This document shows positions 16,553 through 23,654 of a DNA stretch of 35,068 bases, one piece after another. Under the pieces are notes generated by a model, which was given only the letters and a program-made list of their open reading frames with translations, was not told the origin of the DNA and made no database searches. Numbering within the stretch: position 1 is the stretch's first letter; every line of letters starts with the position of its first letter. Position numbers and translations under genes: made by a program. Origin of the DNA: M55B132 sp964508895 (GTDB taxonomy: Bacteria > Bacteroidota > Bacteroidia > Bacteroidales > B18-G4); the NCBI GenBank assembly GCA_964508895.1, contig CAZDWF010000022.1, positions 1 to 35,068 of the forward strand, in the 5' to 3' direction.

Positions 16553-17582
16553 TTTTTCTGAAGAATTTCAGGTTGAAAACAAAGATAGCTCCCATAAGAG
16601 CAGGCACGGCAATATTTATAAGCCACAAAGTTGAAGAAGCAGCCAGGGTTCCTAATTCGTGATCAATGCTTTGTATTCCTGCTTTTGCAAAGAATAGTCC
16701 GAAGAAATACAGAGAAACAGATCCTCTGATGCCCAACTCCACAATTGCAATAGTAGGTAAAAAAGTCATTATCAGGAAAATCAATGTTATGATAACAAAT
16801 CCCTGGAAAAATGGAATGGGTATCATAAACATACGCAGTAATATATAGAACTGTATACTAAAAATAAGATATCTTAAAAAGCTCAATCCTAAAACCTTTA
16901 AGATCTCAGAAGCATTATAAAACTTAAATACTTTTAGATAATTTTTTAGTTTTCTGAACCTGTCTTTGAGCAAATAATTGGTGAAATCTGTGATCACAGA
17001 AACATTCAGGAATAAAAGGATCAGGAAAGTAAATATCAATGTGGCAATAATTCCCAATGCTCCATAGAGCATAAAAAACATCTTTTCTGATACCTCAAGG
17101 TAAGAGATCAGTTCTGTTTTAAACTGGATTACAATTATAGCCAGGGCAATAGTTCCAGTGAAAGTCATCACAAAGAACTGGGAGATACTCCCGATAAGTG
17201 TAATAAGTATCCCTTCTATCCTGTTAGCTTTCTCCAGAATAAAAACCCTTCCAAAATAATCTCCTATTCTGTTGGGCGTAAAAGAAGAAACTGCCACACC
17301 ACTAAGCACAGCTTCATAAGCTTTGAAGAATGTTACCTTCTCGATTTTTCGTATCAGGAATTGCCATTTGAATGTTTCCACACCCCAGTTAATAAACATT
17401 AATATGATTATAAGGCTAAGGTTAGTATAGAAACTTCTTTCTGAGAAAATATTTGTGAATGAATCGATAATACTTTCGAAATCATGCGTATGAAAAACCT
17501 CTTTGTAAATGAAGCCGAAAGTCAGCAGTATTATCACTGCCCTGATGATAAAGTTATATGTTTTCCGTATTTTTGTTTTCAT
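16545..17582 (-). CDS. YbhN/LPG-synthase-TM-like membrane protein
   Basis: A 345-residue polytopic protein with about eight hydrophobic helices. Features of the flippase-like domain (PF03706, also called UPF0104) are visible: an early N-terminal helix with a charged KTKIRKTYN start, WGVETFKWQFLIRKIEKVTFFKAYEAVLSGVAVSSFTPNRIGDYFGRVFIL (the family's conserved first half with TPNRIGDY), and a later FLPTIAIVELGIRGSVSLYFFG. Relatives are the membrane half of lysyl-phosphatidylglycerol synthase and AglD-type proteins. It has no synthase domain, so a lipid-transport or helper role for the neighbouring glycosyltransferase is the likeliest reading, as inference. The start is 11 bp from the divergent ruvC start. 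Confidence 0.85.
   Translation of the reverse strand: MKTKIRKTYNFIIRAVIILLTFGFIYKEVFHTHDFESIIDSFTNIFSERSFYTNLSLIIILMFINWGVETFKWQFLIRKIEKVTFFKAYEAVLSGVAVSSFTPNRIGDYFGRVFILEKANRIEGILITLIGSISQFFVMTFTGTIALAIIVIQFKTELISYLEVSEKMFFMLYGALGIIATLIFTFLILLFLNVSVITDFTNYLLKDRFRKLKNYLKVFKFYNASEILKVLGLSFLRYLIFSIQFYILLRMFMIPIPFFQGFVIITLIFLIMTFLPTIAIVELGIRGSVSLYFFGLFFAKAGIQSIDHELGTLAASSTLWLINIAVPALMGAIFVFNLKFFRKND
17568..17575 (+). promoter_or_regulatory. Possible ruvC -7 element inside the divergent gene
   Basis: TATTTTTG fits TAnnTTTG and lies 18 bp before the ruvC ATG, inside the first codons of the divergent YbhN-type gene. No good TTG was found at the expected distance, so this is tentative. Confidence 0.35.
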
Positions 17583-17593
17583 ATCAATGCTAA

Positions 17594-18154
17594 ATGAGCA
17601 AAGCGAACAACGATAGAATCATACTTGGAATTGATCCCGGAACCACTATCATGGGTTACGGGCTTATTCACCATAAAGGTAATAAAATTGAGTTGATTAC
17701 TATGGGGGTTATCAAGCTCAATAAGATTTCAGATCATTATACAAAGCTCCAGATGATTTTCGATCGTACACTTAATCTTATCAATTCATACAATCCTGAT
17801 GAGTTATCCATAGAAGCCCAATTCTTTGGAAAGAACGTGCAAAGTATGTTAAAACTTGGGCGTGCACAGGGAGTTGCAATAGCTGCTGCTCTTTCCAGGA
17901 ATATCCCGGTCTTTGAATATTCTCCACGAAAGATCAAGCAATCTATAACCGGAAAAGGTAATTCATCAAAAGAACAGGTAGCTGCCATGCTATCAAGGAT
18001 GGTCATTATGGATGAACCTCCTGAATATATGGATGCCACCGATGGTCTTGCTGTTGCAGTTTGCCACTACTTCCAGGGAAATAATACTAATCAGGAAAAA
18101 AAATATTCTAGTTGGAAGGGCTTCCTTTCAGAGAATCCGGACCGCTTGAAATAG
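17594..18154 (+). CDS. ruvC: Crossover junction endodeoxyribonuclease RuvC
   Basis: Resolves Holliday junctions with RuvAB. The RNase H-like catalytic acidic residues are in place: Asp14 in ILGIDPGTTIMGYG, Glu74 in DELSIEAQFFGKN, and Asp147/Asp150 in YMDATDGLAVAVCHY. Also seen is the family strand SMLKLGRAQGVAIAAAL and the basic PRKIKQSITGKGNSSKEQVA region that contacts DNA. At 186 residues it has a short C-terminal tail beyond the usual ~170. The chosen ATG is 11 bp from the divergent gene's start; an ATG at 17587 is in another frame and closes quickly. No ruvA or ruvB is in the window. Confidence 0.97.
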   Translation: MSKANNDRIILGIDPGTTIMGYGLIHHKGNKIELITMGVIKLNKISDHYTKLQMIFDRTLNLINSYNPDELSIEAQFFGKNVQSMLKLGRAQGVAIAAALSRNIPVFEYSPRKIKQSITGKGNSSKEQVAAMLSRMVIMDEPPEYMDATDGLAVAVCHYFQGNNTNQEKKYSSWKGFLSENPDRLK

Positions 18155-18184
18155 GAAAGTCTACATACCCACTGAAGCCCCAGA

Positions 18185-18205
18185 ACCCAGCGCCCAGTGC
18201 CAAGA
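18185..18205. repeat. CCCAGTGCC-type spacer repeat, second copy
   Basis: CCAGAACCCAGCGCCCAGTG followed by CC, in the 59-bp spacer between convergent ruvC and the arginase-fold gene. It shares CCCAGTGCC with 15390-15422. Confidence 0.45.
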
Positions 18206-18213
18206 ACCTTATT

Positions 18214-19389
18214 TCATACCATCTTCTGATAAAACTGCCACCAGCGATCCGGGATCACGTCTTCGCAGGCGATCTGGTAATCGCGCAAGGAGCATGGAAT
18301 GATATGCTGGCTCTGGTATTTGGCTTTTAGATTGAGGTCAACGGGGATCTCCATCCACCAGCGTTCGCTTTTTTTGCTTTTATAAAAGACCACTTCATCA
18401 TCCTGTTCTTCCACTTTCACAAGGAATTTCAGAAAATCTTCCATGTTCTTGGCAGGATAATCATTCATGCGACTATAATATCCATCAAAGAAATGCCATA
18501 TCATTTGTGCAATGAGCTTTGCTGATAATTCATTGATATCCAGTGAAGGGTTGTATTCGTAGATGCCCAGTGAACTCAGTTTATCGCTTAATCCGGCATA
18601 ACGCATGATCCTGCAAACTTCCTCTCCATAAAAACCATTGGGAGATGCATTATTATTTCCCGGAGCATCTGAAAAACGTATGGCTGAAACATCGAAACTC
18701 ATTAGGTCGCAGTTTCGGATAATGGGTTCAGTTTCTTCCATGTCGCTTCTCACTTTTCCTAGTCTGTAGGCATCAAAATATAACTGGTCAATTAGCTTTA
18801 TAGCCTCAGGGTCAAGCAGATAGGATTGATATCCAAGGTTAGTGAAATTGAATAGATAATTAGGTTGGTGAAGTATAATATTGCTTAAATAAGATCTTGA
18901 TGTGATTCCATCTTCCTGCTGTTCTATATCAAAAATTGAATCAACAGACAGTAGGTTGATAATCTTTCCAAGATTGTTATAACCCTTGTACTGTGCATAT
19001 GTGAGATCCTGGCTGCCTCCCAGTATAATGGGGAAGATGTCATTCCTGATTAATTCTTCCACAACTGAAGTGAGGGCAAAATATGTGTCATCAACAGAAA
19101 ATCCCTGCTTGATATTTCCTAGGTCTGCCAGTTTGAGATTGTAACTTCCTTTAAATAATTTATAGAGGTGTTTTCTTATAAAGTCAGGTGCATGATTGCA
19201 TCCTGGATTATCAAATGCATTGCGGTCTTCATTAACACCCAGTATGGCTATATCTGTTTCATCCAGATCAGGAAAACTTCCCTTTTCTGTATATGCATCA
19301 ACAATATCGCCAATTTTTTTGGCTGCAAATTCATCAGTTATATTTAGCGATTCAGGCTCTAAAGGCTCGAAGTAAATATTTATTTCCAT
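18214..19389 (-). CDS. Arginase-fold (ureohydrolase-like) protein, metal site degraded
   Basis: 391 residues with the layout of the ureohydrolase family, closest in style to Bacteroidota proteins labelled formimidoylglutamase. The three metal motifs are present but altered: GGSQD at 124-128 replaces GG(D/S)H, so the His ligand is Gln127. DSIFD at 150-154 replaces DAHxD, so the second His is Ile152. SFDVSAIRFSDAPG at 231-244 replaces SFDxD, so the last Asp is Ser235. Three of the six usual manganese ligands are therefore lost and hydrolase activity is unlikely. The C-terminal ~100 residues (SERWWMEIPV, IPDRWWQFYQKM) are long and tryptophan-rich. It lies downstream of topA on the same strand with a promoter of its own. 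Its role is unknown to me. Confidence 0.85.
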   Translation of the reverse strand: MEINIYFEPLEPESLNITDEFAAKKIGDIVDAYTEKGSFPDLDETDIAILGVNEDRNAFDNPGCNHAPDFIRKHLYKLFKGSYNLKLADLGNIKQGFSVDDTYFALTSVVEELIRNDIFPIILGGSQDLTYAQYKGYNNLGKIINLLSVDSIFDIEQQEDGITSRSYLSNIILHQPNYLFNFTNLGYQSYLLDPEAIKLIDQLYFDAYRLGKVRSDMEETEPIIRNCDLMSFDVSAIRFSDAPGNNNASPNGFYGEEVCRIMRYAGLSDKLSSLGIYEYNPSLDINELSAKLIAQMIWHFFDGYYSRMNDYPAKNMEDFLKFLVKVEEQDDEVVFYKSKKSERWWMEIPVDLNLKAKYQSQHIIPCSLRDYQIACEDVIPDRWWQFYQKMV

Positions 19390-19408
19390 AGTTATGGATT
19401 AACTTAAC

Positions 19409-19438
19409 CAAAGATAATTAATTCGCCCTTTTCAGCAA
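19409..19438 (-). promoter_or_regulatory. Promoter of the arginase-fold gene
   Basis: Minus strand: TTG (19436-19438), a 19-bp spacer, TATCTTTG (19409-19416), an exact TAnnTTTG. It fits between the topA stop and this gene, about 20 bp before the ATG, so the gene need not depend on topA read-through. Confidence 0.7.
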
Positions 19439-19448
19439 TAATGAATTG

Positions 19449-21779
19449 CTATTTTTTCCCCTTGCGAGGGAACCTCTTTTTAGGGGCATTCTTTGGATCT
19501 TCTGATATCTTTATACAGTCTTCAAGAGTTAAAGTTTCAGGATCTGTACCTTTTGGTATTTTGAAGTTATTTTTTTCAATGGAGATATATGGGCCATATC
19601 TTCCTTTTAACACCTGTACATCTTTATTTTCATCAAATGTTTTGATTATCTTTTCCCTATCTGCCTTGCGTTTTGCTTCAATGATTTCTATAGCCCTTTC
19701 TTCCCCCACATCAGCAGGATCTTCCTGCCTTGGGATTGAGTAAAATGCTCCTTTATGTCTCACAAACGGACCAAATCTTCCAATAGCCACAACCATTTCT
19801 TCGCCTTCATATGAACCAATGGATTTAGGGAAATTGAAAAGCTCAAGGGCTTCTTCCAGGCTTATGGTTTCAATGCTTTGATCTTTTTTCAGTCCTGCAA
19901 ACTTTGGTTTCTCCTCATCTGTAACTTCACCGATCTGAACCATAGGGCCATATCTTCCAAGCTTAACAAAGACTTTCTTTCCTGAGTCAGGATCGATTCC
20001 CAGCTCTTTTTCTCCACTGAATCGTTTCGACTTCTCCTGGGTATCTTCAATCTTATCATGAAATGGAGTATAGAAGTCACCTATCATATCATTCCATATT
20101 CTTTTGCCTCCTGCTATCTCATCAAATTTTTTCTCTACATCAGCAGTGAAATTATAATCCAGAATGTCTTTAAAGTATTGTAAAAGGAATTTGTTTACGA
20201 TGATTCCAAGGTCAGTTGGGAAGAGTTTGTTCTTCTCATAGCCGGTCTTTTCCTTTTTGGACTTCTCTTTGATTTCCGAACCAATAAGCTGTAATGTTTG
20301 AATATCTCTTAACGCACCTTCTTTGGTATCTTTCACAACATATTCTCTCTTTTGAATCGTTGAAATAGTTGGTGCATAAGTGGATGGTCTTCCAATTCCC
20401 AGTTCTTCCATTTTCTTAACCAGAGATGCTTCTGTAAATCTGTAAGGTGCCTGAGTGAATCTTTCTGTAGCATTCATCTCTTTGAAGTCAAGTTGTTGAC
20501 CGATTGTCAATGAAGGAAGAACTCCTTTCATTTCTTCATCACCGTTACCATTATCGGTTGATTCGGAGTATACTTTCAGGAAGCCATCAAAAGTGATCAC
20601 CTCACCTGTAGCAACCATCTTTTCTTTAGTAGTGCTAATATTAATGTCAACATTTGTCTTTTCCAGCAGGGCATCACTCATCTGAGATGCGATGGTCCTT
20701 TTCCAGATCAGGTTGTATAGTCTTTTCTGTTGTGCATCACCTGAAATCTCAGTATTATTGATATAGGTGGGCCTGATAGCTTCGTGAGCTTCCTGTGCAC
20801 CTTTAGCTTTGGTTTTGTATTTTCTGATCTTTACATAATTCTCACCATACATGTCTGTGATTGTGCTTCTGGCAACTCCAAGAGCCATACCTGACATATT
20901 AACTGAGTCTGTTCTCATATAGGTTATAAGTCCTGATTCATAAAGCTGCTGTGCTATACGCATGGTATTGCTAACTGATAAACCCAGTTTGCGGCTTGCT
21001 TCCTGCTGAAGAGTAGATGTTGTAAATGGAGGTGCCGGAGATCTTTTTGCCGGTTTGGTTTCTATGGCGTCAACAGTATAATTAGCTCCAATACATGTTT
21101 CCAGGAAACGTTTTGCTTCTTCAAGTTCTTTGAAACGTTTTGGAAGTTCAGCATCCAGGGTGGAATTCTTATTGCCATTATTTATATAGAACTGAGCTGT
21201 GATCCTGTAGTTGGAAGTACTTTTAAATTTCTGAATTTCATCTTCTCTTTCAGCGATCAATCGAACAGCAACAGACTGAACCCTTCCCGCTGAAAGTGCT
21301 GGTTTTACCTTTTTCCAGAGTAAAGGAGATAGTTCATATCCGACAAGGCGATCAAGTACCCTCCTGGCAGTCTGGGCATTAACAAGATTTCTGTCGATGG
21401 AGCGTGGATTTTCAATAGCTGCTGTTATTGCATTTTTGGTGATCTCATGGAAGACAATTCTTTTTGTTTTTTCTTCCTCAAGTTTCAGGGCATTGAATAG
21501 ATGCCATGAAATGGCTTCTCCTTCACGGTCTTCATCAGTTGCCAGCCAGATCATCTCCGCTGCCTTAGCATCTTTCTTTAATTCCGACACTATCTTTTTC
21601 TTGTCGTCAGAAACTTTATACTCAGGAACAAATCCATTTTCTATGTCTACTCCAAGGTCTTTTTTCGATAAATCCATCACATGCCCGAAGCTGGATTTTA
21701 CCATGTAATCCTTACCGAGGAACTTTTCTATGGTCTTGGCTTTCGCTGGTGACTCTACAATAACAAGGTTTTTAGCCAT
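19449..21779 (-). CDS. topA: DNA topoisomerase I (type IA)
   Basis: Relaxes negative supercoils through a single-strand break. The Toprim domain starts at once (NLVIVESPAKAKTIEKFLG, residues 4-22) and has the metal triad in WLATDEDREGEAISWHL. The catalytic Tyr is near residue 287 in YESGLITYMRTDSVN. Further core motifs are SAGRVQSVAVRLI and the late FTADVEKKFDEIAGG. Beyond about residue 600 there are no zinc-finger cysteines; three or four Toprim-associated C-terminal repeats appear in their place (VFVKLGRYGPMVQIG, VVAIGRFGPFVRHKG, VQVLKGRYGPYISIE), then a basic tail KKRFPRKGKK. The 776 residues and this C-terminal form are normal outside the enterobacteria. Confidence 0.98.
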   Translation of the reverse strand: MAKNLVIVESPAKAKTIEKFLGKDYMVKSSFGHVMDLSKKDLGVDIENGFVPEYKVSDDKKKIVSELKKDAKAAEMIWLATDEDREGEAISWHLFNALKLEEEKTKRIVFHEITKNAITAAIENPRSIDRNLVNAQTARRVLDRLVGYELSPLLWKKVKPALSAGRVQSVAVRLIAEREDEIQKFKSTSNYRITAQFYINNGNKNSTLDAELPKRFKELEEAKRFLETCIGANYTVDAIETKPAKRSPAPPFTTSTLQQEASRKLGLSVSNTMRIAQQLYESGLITYMRTDSVNMSGMALGVARSTITDMYGENYVKIRKYKTKAKGAQEAHEAIRPTYINNTEISGDAQQKRLYNLIWKRTIASQMSDALLEKTNVDINISTTKEKMVATGEVITFDGFLKVYSESTDNGNGDEEMKGVLPSLTIGQQLDFKEMNATERFTQAPYRFTEASLVKKMEELGIGRPSTYAPTISTIQKREYVVKDTKEGALRDIQTLQLIGSEIKEKSKKEKTGYEKNKLFPTDLGIIVNKFLLQYFKDILDYNFTADVEKKFDEIAGGKRIWNDMIGDFYTPFHDKIEDTQEKSKRFSGEKELGIDPDSGKKVFVKLGRYGPMVQIGEVTDEEKPKFAGLKKDQSIETISLEEALELFNFPKSIGSYEGEEMVVAIGRFGPFVRHKGAFYSIPRQEDPADVGEERAIEIIEAKRKADREKIIKTFDENKDVQVLKGRYGPYISIEKNNFKIPKGTDPETLTLEDCIKISEDPKNAPKKRFPRKGKK

Positions 21780-21823
21780 ACTAAGCTATATTTTCAGAAC
21801 AAAATTTGTAAATAAATCCGCTG

Positions 21824-21856
21824 CAAATGTAAAACAATAAAAACTTATAAAAGCAA
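21824..21856 (-). promoter_or_regulatory. topA promoter, Bacteroidota type
   Basis: Minus strand: TACATTTG (21824-21831), an exact -7 element, with TTG at 21854-21856 after a somewhat long 22-bp spacer. The leader would be about 40 nt. Confidence 0.55.
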
Positions 21857-21967
21857 GTCTTTTATGTATTAATACTTTTTTTGTCCTTTTGTTCCTTAAC
21901 AAATACAAGTTTTTTTTGTTTAGTTTTAACAGATGTAAGCAATCTGTTATTTATTACGCCTTTCGCG

Positions 21968-21980
21968 TTACGCGTCACGA
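21968..21980. repeat. Intergenic word repeat, copy 2
   Basis: TTACGCGTCACGA, within TTTCGCGTTACGCGTCACG and followed by ATCACGAATTTG. It matches 5212-5224 with one difference. It directly precedes the miaB -7 element. Confidence 0.5.
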
Positions 21981-21995
21981 ATCACGAATTTGTTA

Positions 21996-22003
21996 TACAT
22001 TTG
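21996..22003 (+). promoter_or_regulatory. miaB -7 element
   Basis: TACATTTG fits TAnnTTTG exactly. It ends only 7 bp before the ATG at 22011, so the mRNA would start at or very near that codon; the next ATG (22020) would then have a leader of about 10 nt. No good TTG was seen upstream. Confidence 0.5.
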
Positions 22004-22010
22004 CCTGCTA

Positions 22011-22437
22011 ATGAAAAATATGAAACTATATATTGAAACCTATGGCTGTCAGATGAATTTTTCCGATAGTGAAATTGTAGTTTCTGTTCTGAATGAGAAG
22101 GGATATGAGGTTCTGGAGAAAGCCGATCAGGCTGATCTGATATTCCTGAATACATGCTCAATACGTGATAATGCCGAGCAAAGAATTTGGAAAAGACTAA
22201 AAGAGCTCAAAGCACTAAAAAAGAAAAATCCAGACCTCAGAATAGGCTTGCTGGGTTGCATGGCTGAAAGGTTGAAAGAGAAATTGCTGGAAGAAGAAGC
22301 TGTTGATATTATTGCAGGGCCAGATTCCTATCGTGATCTTCCTGCCTTATTGACTCAGGCTGCAGAAGGACAAAAAGCAATTAATGTTATACTCTCATCA
22401 GAAGAGACTTATGCAGATCTTAGTCCTGTGCGTTATG
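22011..22437 (+). CDS. miaB: MiaB, N-terminal part (cut by assembly gap)
   Basis: tRNA-2-methylthio-N6-dimethylallyladenosine synthase, the radical-SAM methylthiotransferase acting on A37. The visible 142 residues cover the N-terminal UPF0004 domain with all three auxiliary-cluster cysteines: IETYGCQMNFSDSE, FLNTCSIRDNAEQ and GLLGCMAERLKE. GPDSYRDLPALL follows. The radical-SAM CxxxCxxC core should come next but falls in the N run. Possible starts are ATG 22011 (MKNMKLYIETYG) and 22020 (MKLYIETYG); a TTG at 21990 would lie upstream of the promoter box and is unlikely. The gene is probably intact in the organism. Confidence 0.93.
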
Positions 22438-22537
22438 NNNNNNNNNNNNNNNNNNNNNNNNNNNNNNNNNNNNNNNNNNNNNNNNNNNNNNNNNNNNNNN
22501 NNNNNNNNNNNNNNNNNNNNNNNNNNNNNNNNNNNNN
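22438..22537. other. Assembly gap (100 N)
   Basis: Exactly 100 undetermined bases, a conventional placeholder length. The frames of the miaB pieces on either side do not agree across 100 bases, and a normal MiaB of about 440-480 residues would need roughly 850-1000 bases here. Confidence 0.99.
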
Positions 22538-22594
22538 GTTATGGTTAAAGTTACAGATTGCACTCCTGCTACTTTAATAGGAGAGTCTGTTTAA
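22538..22594 (+). CDS. miaB: MiaB, C-terminal end (TRAM domain tail)
   Basis: The first 57 bases after the gap read VMVKVTDCTPATLIGESV and then TAA at 22592-22594. This is the characteristic end of the MiaB TRAM domain (V-x-V-T-D-x-x-x-x-T-L-x-G). The frame differs from that of the N-terminal piece only because the gap length is arbitrary. Reading straight across the N run gives a wrong tail ending at 22577. Confidence 0.85.
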   Translation, partial: VMVKVTDCTPATLIGESV

Positions 22595-22660
22595 TAATCC
22601 TTATTATAGGGCTCAGGTTTAGCATGTCCCAAAAATGTATTGCAGGCATCGGATAAATTA

Positions 22661-23332
22661 TTATACATCCGACAAAGCAGAATCCAGCGTATCAAATTTA
22701 TGATTATAGTCGGTTATGGACCTTCTTATGATCTCATGAGCTTCCTCAATACCGAAGGTGTGTGTTATTTCCACATCCCTTTCCTTCCCTGGGAGATCTT
22801 TATATGTTAAAAAGTAATGTTTAAGCCTGTCGATAACCAACTCTGGACAATCAGTTATGTCTTTATAATCACCATAAACAGCATCATTATTTAGCACCGC
22901 AATGATCTTATCGTCAGATTCATTGCCATCCAGCATTCTGAAACCACCAATTGGTCGTGACCTGACAAGGATGTCTCCATGAACAATCTGCTTTTCTGTT
23001 AAAACACAAATATCAATTGGGTCACCATCACCCTTCACATTTTTTTTCCCGGTTTTCTCCCTGCAATATTCTGCAACAGACTCACCGGAGAAAGTTTGTG
23101 GGATAAAACCGTATAATGCAGGAACAGTGTTTGAATATTTCTGAGGCCTGTCAAGACGAAGATATCCTGTCACCTTATCCACTTCGTACTTAACGGTGTC
23201 GGTAGTAACCATTTCTATAAAAGTCATGATAACATCGGGAGCATCTTTTCCGATATCTATTCCATGCCATGGATGAGACTTATATCTTAGTCCCATGAGC
23301 CGGCCGATTGGATCCATCAATATATTAGGCAT
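22661..23332 (-). CDS. ppa: Inorganic pyrophosphatase (family I)
   Basis: Hydrolyses pyrophosphate in the cytoplasm. The family I signature is DGDPIDICVL with the metal-binding aspartates; also present are the substrate residues in KYEVDKVTGYLRLDRP (Glu, Lys, Tyr and Arg), the YGFIPQTF strand, and RMLDGNESDDKIIAV with YGDYKDI (metal Asp and the loop before the C-terminal helix). The 223 residues exceed the E. coli enzyme (176), mainly through the N-terminal ~35 (MPNILMDPIGRLMG...) and the C-terminal helix. The longer form appears in several Bacteroidota. It converges on miaB with a 66-bp spacer and is divergent from atpD. Confidence 0.95.
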   Translation of the reverse strand: MPNILMDPIGRLMGLRYKSHPWHGIDIGKDAPDVIMTFIEMVTTDTVKYEVDKVTGYLRLDRPQKYSNTVPALYGFIPQTFSGESVAEYCREKTGKKNVKGDGDPIDICVLTEKQIVHGDILVRSRPIGGFRMLDGNESDDKIIAVLNNDAVYGDYKDITDCPELVIDRLKHYFLTYKDLPGKERDVEITHTFGIEEAHEIIRRSITDYNHKFDTLDSALSDV

Positions 23333-23654
23333 AATAGGGGGTGTTTGTGGTTTGTTCCACTAAGTTAAAGTTTTAAAGTTAACATATAACATTATGTTTT
23401 GTTTTTAACGACTTCAATTACATGATGTAATATTTCTGCCCTCCTGCCAATTTAAAGATCGTTTAATCGTATAATCAAAATTCTGTTAACCCTGTAAAAC
23501 CTGTTTGTTAAATTTGAACATTACCATGATGTATTTGTTTGATTATTGCTTATTAGCAATGCCTGAGGTCTTATTTAGATAAATTCCAAAAAAAAGACCA
23601 TAGGATTAGAGATTATGTTATACTTATTTTATCTTTGCGCAAATTATTTAATTC
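23333..23654. other. 322-bp divergent spacer of ppa and atpD
   Basis: No coding potential seen. From left to right it holds two near-consensus minus-strand boxes for ppa (TAACTTAG at 23360-23367 and TAACTTTA at 23374-23381), a perfect 15-bp palindrome ATTACATGATGTAAT at 23417-23431, an AT-rich middle, a loose GGTCTT...AAGACC inverted pair near 23568-23600, and the atpD promoter at 23606-23637. Confidence 0.5.
23606..23637 (+). promoter_or_regulatory. atpD promoter, Bacteroidota type
   Basis: TTAG (23606-23609) in place of TTTG, a 20-bp spacer, then TATCTTTG (23630-23637), exact for TAnnTTTG. The ATG follows 17 bp later. Confidence 0.65.

Noticed and set aside
21990..22577. 195-codon frame running through the N run
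   Set aside because: The part after the gap is in the wrong frame (LWLKLQIALLLL); the right one ends the MiaB TRAM domain at 22594.
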